Made by a program: the position numbers and the translations under genes
Source: Bacillota bacterium
Lineage (GTDB): Bacteria > Bacillota > Clostridia > Acetivibrionales > DTU013
Assembly (NCBI GenBank): GCA_023439545.1
Contig: JAEXNT010000070.1
Location: forward strand, 1 to 64,000
Length of the DNA stretch: 64,000 nt
Reading direction: 5' to 3'
Shown: one piece after another, positions 59,978 through 64,000 of the stretch
Numbering within the stretch: the stretch's first letter is position 1
Layout of the letters: the number at the start of each line of letters is the position of its first letter
The notes under the pieces: generated by a model
What the model was told of the DNA's origin: nothing
Databases searched by the model: none
What the model saw: only the letters and a program-made list of their open reading frames with translations

Positions 59978-61045
59978 ATGCATAAAAAGCTATTTATACC
60001 GGGCCCGGTAGAAGTAAGGGAAGATGTCCTTCAGAAGATGGCCGGACCTATGATCGGTCACAGGACCAAGGAAGCATCAGCACTGCAGCGCGGTATATCT
60101 GAAAAAATGCAAAAAGTGATGTATACAAAAAATACCATATTGTTGTCGACAACGTCCGGTAGCGGCCTTATGGAAGGTTCCGTCCGCTCCTGCACCACAA
60201 AGAGGGCAGCCGTATTTTCGGTAGGCGCCTTCGGCGACAGGTGGTACAAGATGGCTGTTTCCAATAATGTGCCTGCAGATATTTACTCGTCGGAGCCCGG
60301 AAAGCCCACTACTCCCGAGATGGTTGACAATGCGCTATCAACGGGCAAATACGATTTGATTACAATCACCCATAACGAAACCTCGTCGGGCGTCATGAAT
60401 CCTGTTGAAGAAATAGCCGAGGTCATGAAGAAATACCCCGAAGTCATTTGGTGCATGGATACGGTCAGTTCCATGGCGGGTACCAAAATAGAGGTTGACA
60501 AGCTGGGAGTAGATATATGTATTACTTCAACGCAGAAATGCCTGGGACTGCCTCCCGGAATGTCGATATGTTCATTCTCCGAAAAAGCCAGGGAAGCGGC
60601 AGCAAAGGTGGAATTCAGGGGAACTTACCTCGATCTGCTCGACCTGTATAATTACGTCGTAAAGAAAGACTTCCAGTACCCGTCGACGCCTTCGCTGTCG
60701 CACATGTTCGCGCTTGACTACCAGCTTGACAGGATACTTGCAGAGGGCCTGGAAAACAGGTATGCGAGGCACCTCGAAATGGCGAAGCTGGTCAGAACAT
60801 GGGCCAGAGAAAACTTTGAACTGTTCCCCGAAGAAAAGTACGCTTCCAATACATTGACTACTATCAGGAATACAAGGGGGATCAGCGTAAACGAGCTCAA
60901 CAAGAAGCTCGGGGAGCTGGGTTACATGATCTCCAACGGCTATGGGGACCTTAAGGAGGTAACCTTCAGGATCGCCCACATGGCCGATATGACGGTGCAG
61001 GAAGTTCGTGAATTGCTGGCGGTCATGGATAAGCTGATCGCATAA
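59978..61045 (+). CDS. Class V aminotransferase (serine/alanine-glyoxylate or phosphoserine type)
   Basis: 355 residues from the ATG at 59978 (AAGGAGG 9 bp upstream); a TTG at 59960 would include that site. N-terminal LFIPGPVEVREDVLQKM and MIGHRTKEAS. The middle has LSTTSGSGLMEGSVRSC, THNETSSGVMNPVEEIAEVM, and CMDTVSSMAGTKIEVD, with the cofactor Lys in STQKCLGLPPGMS. Paired with serA and a glycine riboswitch, it probably supplies phosphoserine, or interconverts serine, glycine and alanine via glyoxylate. Classic SerC has a different signature, so the exact reaction is inferred. Confidence 0.87.
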   Translation: MHKKLFIPGPVEVREDVLQKMAGPMIGHRTKEASALQRGISEKMQKVMYTKNTILLSTTSGSGLMEGSVRSCTTKRAAVFSVGAFGDRWYKMAVSNNVPADIYSSEPGKPTTPEMVDNALSTGKYDLITITHNETSSGVMNPVEEIAEVMKKYPEVIWCMDTVSSMAGTKIEVDKLGVDICITSTQKCLGLPPGMSICSFSEKAREAAAKVEFRGTYLDLLDLYNYVVKKDFQYPSTPSLSHMFALDYQLDRILAEGLENRYARHLEMAKLVRTWARENFELFPEEKYASNTLTTIRNTRGISVNELNKKLGELGYMISNGYGDLKEVTFRIAHMADMTVQEVRELLAVMDKLIA

Positions 61046-61098
61046 TCAGGATAGTGTAAAGCAGCGTATGGAAAACGCTTCAGAATTGGAGGATATAT

Positions 61099-62700
61099 AT
61101 GAAAATAATCGTAACGGAAAGAATCGCTGAAGAGGGCATACAATATCTGAAGGATACAGGCTTTGAGGTTGATACCAGGTTTGGAATTTCACATAATGAA
61201 CTGCTCGACATCATAGGGGAATATGATGCGATAATCGTAAGAAGCGTTACAAAGGTCAATGCCGAGCTGCTTGAAAAGGCTGTTAACCTGAAAGTCGCGG
61301 GAAGGGCCGGCAATGGCATCGACAATATCGATGTGCCTGCCTGCACCCAGAAGGGCATCATCGTGGTCAATACGCCCGAGAGTAATATAATGGCTGCCGC
61401 GGAGCTTGCAATAGGCCTGGCCTACTGCGTTTTCAGAAACATACCGCGCGCTAACGCCGCGGGCAGAAAGGGTGATTTCAGAAGGAACCAGTTCCTCGGC
61501 AATGAACTCGATGGCAAGACAGTCGGTATAATAGGGCTCGGAAGGATCGGCTCCATAGTCGCAACGAAGCTCAAGGGCGCAAACATGAGGGCAATCGCAT
61601 ACGATCCGTACATCACCGATGAGAAGTTCAAGAAATACGGGGTCGAGAAATGCGAAACACTTGAGGAATTGCTGAAGCAGGCTGATCTCATAACGCTTCA
61701 CACTCCCAAAACAGCTGAAACGTACGGAATCATCGGAGAAAAGGAACTGGCGCTGTGCAAGAAGGGCGTCAGGATCGTCAATGCCGCAAGAGGCGGTCTT
61801 GTAAATGAGAAGGCTCTTTATAACGCTTTGAAGGAAGGCAAGGTCGCAGGCGCCGGAATAGACGTGCTCGATCCCGAACCGTCCTATGACAAGAAGCCAG
61901 AAGAACAGACCTATACCAATCCGTTGCTGGAATTCGACAACGTCGTTATAACTCCTCATCTTGGAGCTTCCACGGCTGAGGCCAATTACAACGTAGGTAC
62001 GGCCGTGACCCAGCTCGTTGGGGCAGCGTTGAAGGGAGAAATGGTTGCAGCGGTAAATATGCCGCCGATGCAGGCAGATCTCAACGGACTGCGTCCGTAT
62101 ATCACGCTTGCTGAAATGCTTGGGAAGATATACTATCAGAGTGAAAAGGAAACCGTTCAGAATATCGAGGTGATATACAGCGGAGATCTGGCTGATCAGG
62201 AAACGAAGCTGTTCTCGCTTTCAGTACTGAAGGGCTTTCTTGAACCGGTCATAAAGGAAAAGGTCAATTACGTAAATGCCGAACTGATGCTGCACAACAT
62301 GGGCATCGAAATGGTCGAGAGCAAAAGGTCGCAGCTCGATAAATACACGAACCTGATTACAGTAAAGTTCATTACCAAAAAGGGTACTCAGAGCGTGTCG
62401 GGCACCATATTTGCCAAAGAAGAAATGCGTATAGTGGACTTCTTCGGATATAAGCTTGATTTCGAGCCGAGCCCGTATATCCTGGCTGTTCAGAATATCG
62501 ACAAACCCGGCATAATCGGCCGTATCGGCACAGCCCTGGGCGCAGTCGGTGTGAATATCGCCGCAATGCAGTGGAGCCGTAACAAGAAGGGTGAGAAAGC
62601 GGTTTCCTTTGTAAGCGTCGATCAGGATGTAAGCAGCGAAGTACTCGATGAACTGCGCAAAATAGATGGAGTACTGAAGGTATCGATGCTGAAGTTCTAG
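61099..62700 (+). CDS. serA: D-3-phosphoglycerate dehydrogenase
   Basis: First step of serine synthesis: oxidises 3-phosphoglycerate with NAD. 533 residues, the long form with an intervening ASB domain and a C-terminal ACT domain (LAVQNIDKPGIIGRIGTALG) for serine feedback. The catalytic part has GRAGNGIDNIDVPACTQKGI, Rossmann motif GIIGLGRIGSIVATKL, NAARGGLVNEKAL with Arg, and the Glu/His pair in EPSYDK and TPHLGASTAEA. It follows the aminotransferase by 53 bp and is in the same glycine-controlled unit. Confidence 0.97.
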   Translation: MKIIVTERIAEEGIQYLKDTGFEVDTRFGISHNELLDIIGEYDAIIVRSVTKVNAELLEKAVNLKVAGRAGNGIDNIDVPACTQKGIIVVNTPESNIMAAAELAIGLAYCVFRNIPRANAAGRKGDFRRNQFLGNELDGKTVGIIGLGRIGSIVATKLKGANMRAIAYDPYITDEKFKKYGVEKCETLEELLKQADLITLHTPKTAETYGIIGEKELALCKKGVRIVNAARGGLVNEKALYNALKEGKVAGAGIDVLDPEPSYDKKPEEQTYTNPLLEFDNVVITPHLGASTAEANYNVGTAVTQLVGAALKGEMVAAVNMPPMQADLNGLRPYITLAEMLGKIYYQSEKETVQNIEVIYSGDLADQETKLFSLSVLKGFLEPVIKEKVNYVNAELMLHNMGIEMVESKRSQLDKYTNLITVKFITKKGTQSVSGTIFAKEEMRIVDFFGYKLDFEPSPYILAVQNIDKPGIIGRIGTALGAVGVNIAAMQWSRNKKGEKAVSFVSVDQDVSSEVLDELRKIDGVLKVSMLKF

Positions 62701-62738
62701 AAATAGATAGGAAGAAAAGCTCTTAAATAAAGATAGTT

Positions 62739-62941
62739 GGCCGGCCGTAACGGTTATCTAGTTGCTGGTTTTGCTCAAAGAGCATATAGATTCAGCTTGG
62801 TGGTAAATTCAAACTCGCTCGGCGCTTGCTCCGCGAAAATAGGAGCGCTTCGCTCAAACATGAATTTGCCCTCACAAATGCTTCATCAATATGCTCTATT
62901 TCACAAAACCAATGCAATTACGATAACCGTTACGGCCGGCC
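62739..62941. mobile_element. Foldback (MITE-like) element with perfect 20-bp ends
   Basis: GGCCGGCCGTAACGGTTATC (62739-62758) is repeated inverted and without mismatch at 62922-62941. Pairing continues inward through TGGTTTTG / CAAAACCA, AGAGCATAT / ATATGCTCT and AAATTCA / TGAATTT, so nearly the whole 203 bp can form one hairpin. There is no ORF. It lies in the 345-bp gap after serA. Confidence 0.85.
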
Positions 62942-63002
62942 TTTTATACATCAATCCGGACTGATATTCAATCTGGTAGTTTTATTTTCCAGCTTTCATT
63001 AA

Positions 63003-63032
63003 TGAAACGAAAGAACCGTCCCTGTGTTTCGC
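63003..63032. repeat. Copy of the AAGAACCGTCC dispersed repeat
   Basis: TGAAACGAAAGAACCGTCCC then TGTGTTTCG; ends GAAAC/GTTTC are inverted. It lies 14 bp beyond the end of the minus-strand glycosyltransferase gene. Confidence 0.7.
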
Positions 63033-63045
63033 TTCCCGTCCACTG

Positions 63046-64000
63046 TTACTTCCGCGCAACGCTTACGCCGTCTATGTTTTTGGTTTCCTTTACGATATAC
63101 AGCGGGCGGCCTTTGACTTCGTCGTATATCCTGCCTATATAGGCGCCGATTATCCCCATGATGATCAGCATGATACCGTTGAAGAACAGGCTGACTGCTA
63201 AAATGGACGTCCAGCCTGTAACTGTCGTGTCGGTGAACAGCTTTTGCGCCACTACCACGAGCAAATATGCGAAGCTCAGGATTGAAAGGAAGCCTCCGCA
63301 ATATGACGCCAGCTTGAGCGGTTTATATGAGAATGAAGCTATGCCGTCGCAGGCAAAGCGCAGCATTTTTTTCAAGGGGTACTTGGACTCGCCTGCGAAG
63401 CGTTTATCCCGGACATATTCGATGCCTGTCTGGCTGAAACCCAGCCAACTGATTATACCCCTTATATAGCGGTTCTTTTCATTTATCCTCGCAAGCGCGC
63501 TGCATACCTTTCTGTCGATAAGTCTGAAATCTCCCGTGTCCACAGGCAGGTCGACGTCCGTCATGCTCCTGATAAAACGGTAGAACAACCTGGCGGTAAG
63601 CTTCTTGAACCAGGTTTCACCATTGCGTTTCATCCTGACGCCATAGACGACATCAAAACCCTCGCGCCATTTGCTAAGCATATCCGGAATTATTTCAGGC
63701 GGGTCCTGAAGGTCCGCGTCGATCAGCACCACAGTTTCCCCGGCCGAATAGTCCATACCGGCCGTGCTTGCCAGCTGGTGCCCGAAGTTCCGGGAAAAAT
63801 TGATGAGCTTTACATGCGGATCGCCGGCGCATATTTCAGAAAGGATCTCAGCTGTTCGATCCTTGCTGCCATCGTTCACAAAAATGAGTTCATAGGGCTC
63901 ATTCATGGATTCCATGACTGTGCTGAGCCTTTTATAAGTTTCCGGCAACACGGCTTCCTCGTTAAAAACGGGGACTACGACCGAACAAATTATCTTTTTT
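63046..64000 (-). CDS. Family 2 glycosyltransferase, DPM1/GtrB-like (5' end outside window)
   Basis: At least 317 residues; the frame is still open at the right edge (IICSVVVPVFNEEAVLPE), so the start lies beyond 64000 or nearby. The GT-A domain has FVNDGSKDRT, INFSRNFGHQLASTAGMDY, VLIDADLQDPPEIIPDM and GDFRLIDRKVCSAL. Two C-terminal membrane helices (about 240-260 and 273-293 from a GTG at 63951) are typical of polyprenyl-phosphate glucose or mannose synthases such as GtrB. It probably loads a sugar onto the lipid carrier for envelope glycans. Confidence 0.9.
   Translation of the reverse strand, partial: KKIICSVVVPVFNEEAVLPETYKRLSTVMESMNEPYELIFVNDGSKDRTAEILSEICAGDPHVKLINFSRNFGHQLASTAGMDYSAGETVVLIDADLQDPPEIIPDMLSKWREGFDVVYGVRMKRNGETWFKKLTARLFYRFIRSMTDVDLPVDTGDFRLIDRKVCSALARINEKNRYIRGIISWLGFSQTGIEYVRDKRFAGESKYPLKKMLRFACDGIASFSYKPLKLASYCGGFLSILSFAYLLVVVAQKLFTDTTVTGWTSILAVSLFFNGIMLIIMGIIGAYIGRIYDEVKGRPLYIVKETKNIDGVSVARK

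Overview
The window looks like a chromosomal segment of an anaerobic Gram-positive bacterium of the class Clostridia. The signs are a pyruvate:ferredoxin oxidoreductase, an HgdC-type acyl-CoA dehydratase activase set, a T-box leader, a ydaO-type (c-di-AMP) riboswitch, a glycine riboswitch, strong AGGAGG ribosome binding sites and frequent TTG/GTG starts. No rRNA, tRNA, CRISPR array, integrase or intact insertion sequence was found. No species is claimed.

Layout. 1-4.3 kb: a TrkH-type potassium channel subunit, a small anchored OB-fold protein and a KdpD/KdpE-like two-component pair, apparently one operon. 4.4-5.4 kb: class II fructose-bisphosphate aldolase. 5.5-8.6 kb: three overlapping genes of the 2-hydroxyacyl-CoA dehydratase activase family; the first carries an in-frame insertion of a dispersed repeat. 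8.7-10.8 kb: a SIMPL protein, then a c-di-AMP riboswitch in front of a DapB-like reductase. 10.9-14.7 kb (minus): D-Ala-D-Ala carboxypeptidase and alpha-glucan phosphorylase. 15-18.6 kb: envelope proteins, thioredoxin and a DivIVA-like protein. 18.6-22.4 kb: a T-box leader before an Lrp regulator and aminotransferase, an ANTAR protein, and prfB with its programmed frameshift. 22.4-25.1 kb (minus): a large secreted protein of unknown function. 25.2-29.3 kb: larE, larB and larC (nickel-pincer cofactor) and a radical SAM protein, with a foldback element between larE and larB. 29.5-31 kb: guaA.

31-42.8 kb looks like an inserted accessory block. Decayed, gene-poor DNA lies at both ends (31.0-31.8 and 41.9-42.8 kb). 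Inside are a GntR regulator and a divergent run encoding an FAD oxidoreductase, a sugar-type ABC importer without its ATPase, a metallo-beta-lactamase-fold hydrolase, a short-chain dehydrogenase and a secreted protein whose 3' end appears frameshifted. This reads as an uptake and oxidation module for an unidentified carbohydrate-like compound.

42.8-57.7 kb: nifJ, a DUF368 membrane protein, a purine permease behind a structured leader I do not recognise, the purine genes purE-F-M-N-H-D, then nadD, yqeK and a small anchored protein. 57.8-62.7 kb: lysA, a small membrane protein on the minus strand, and a glycine-riboswitch-controlled class V aminotransferase plus serA. A perfect-ended foldback element and the C-terminal part of a family 2 glycosyltransferase close the window.

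Themes: RNA-based control (c-di-AMP, glycine and tRNA sensing); potassium and c-di-AMP physiology beside lysine/diaminopimelate genes; and a population of small palindromic repeats (core AAGAACCGTCC) and ORF-less foldback elements, one of which has become coding sequence.
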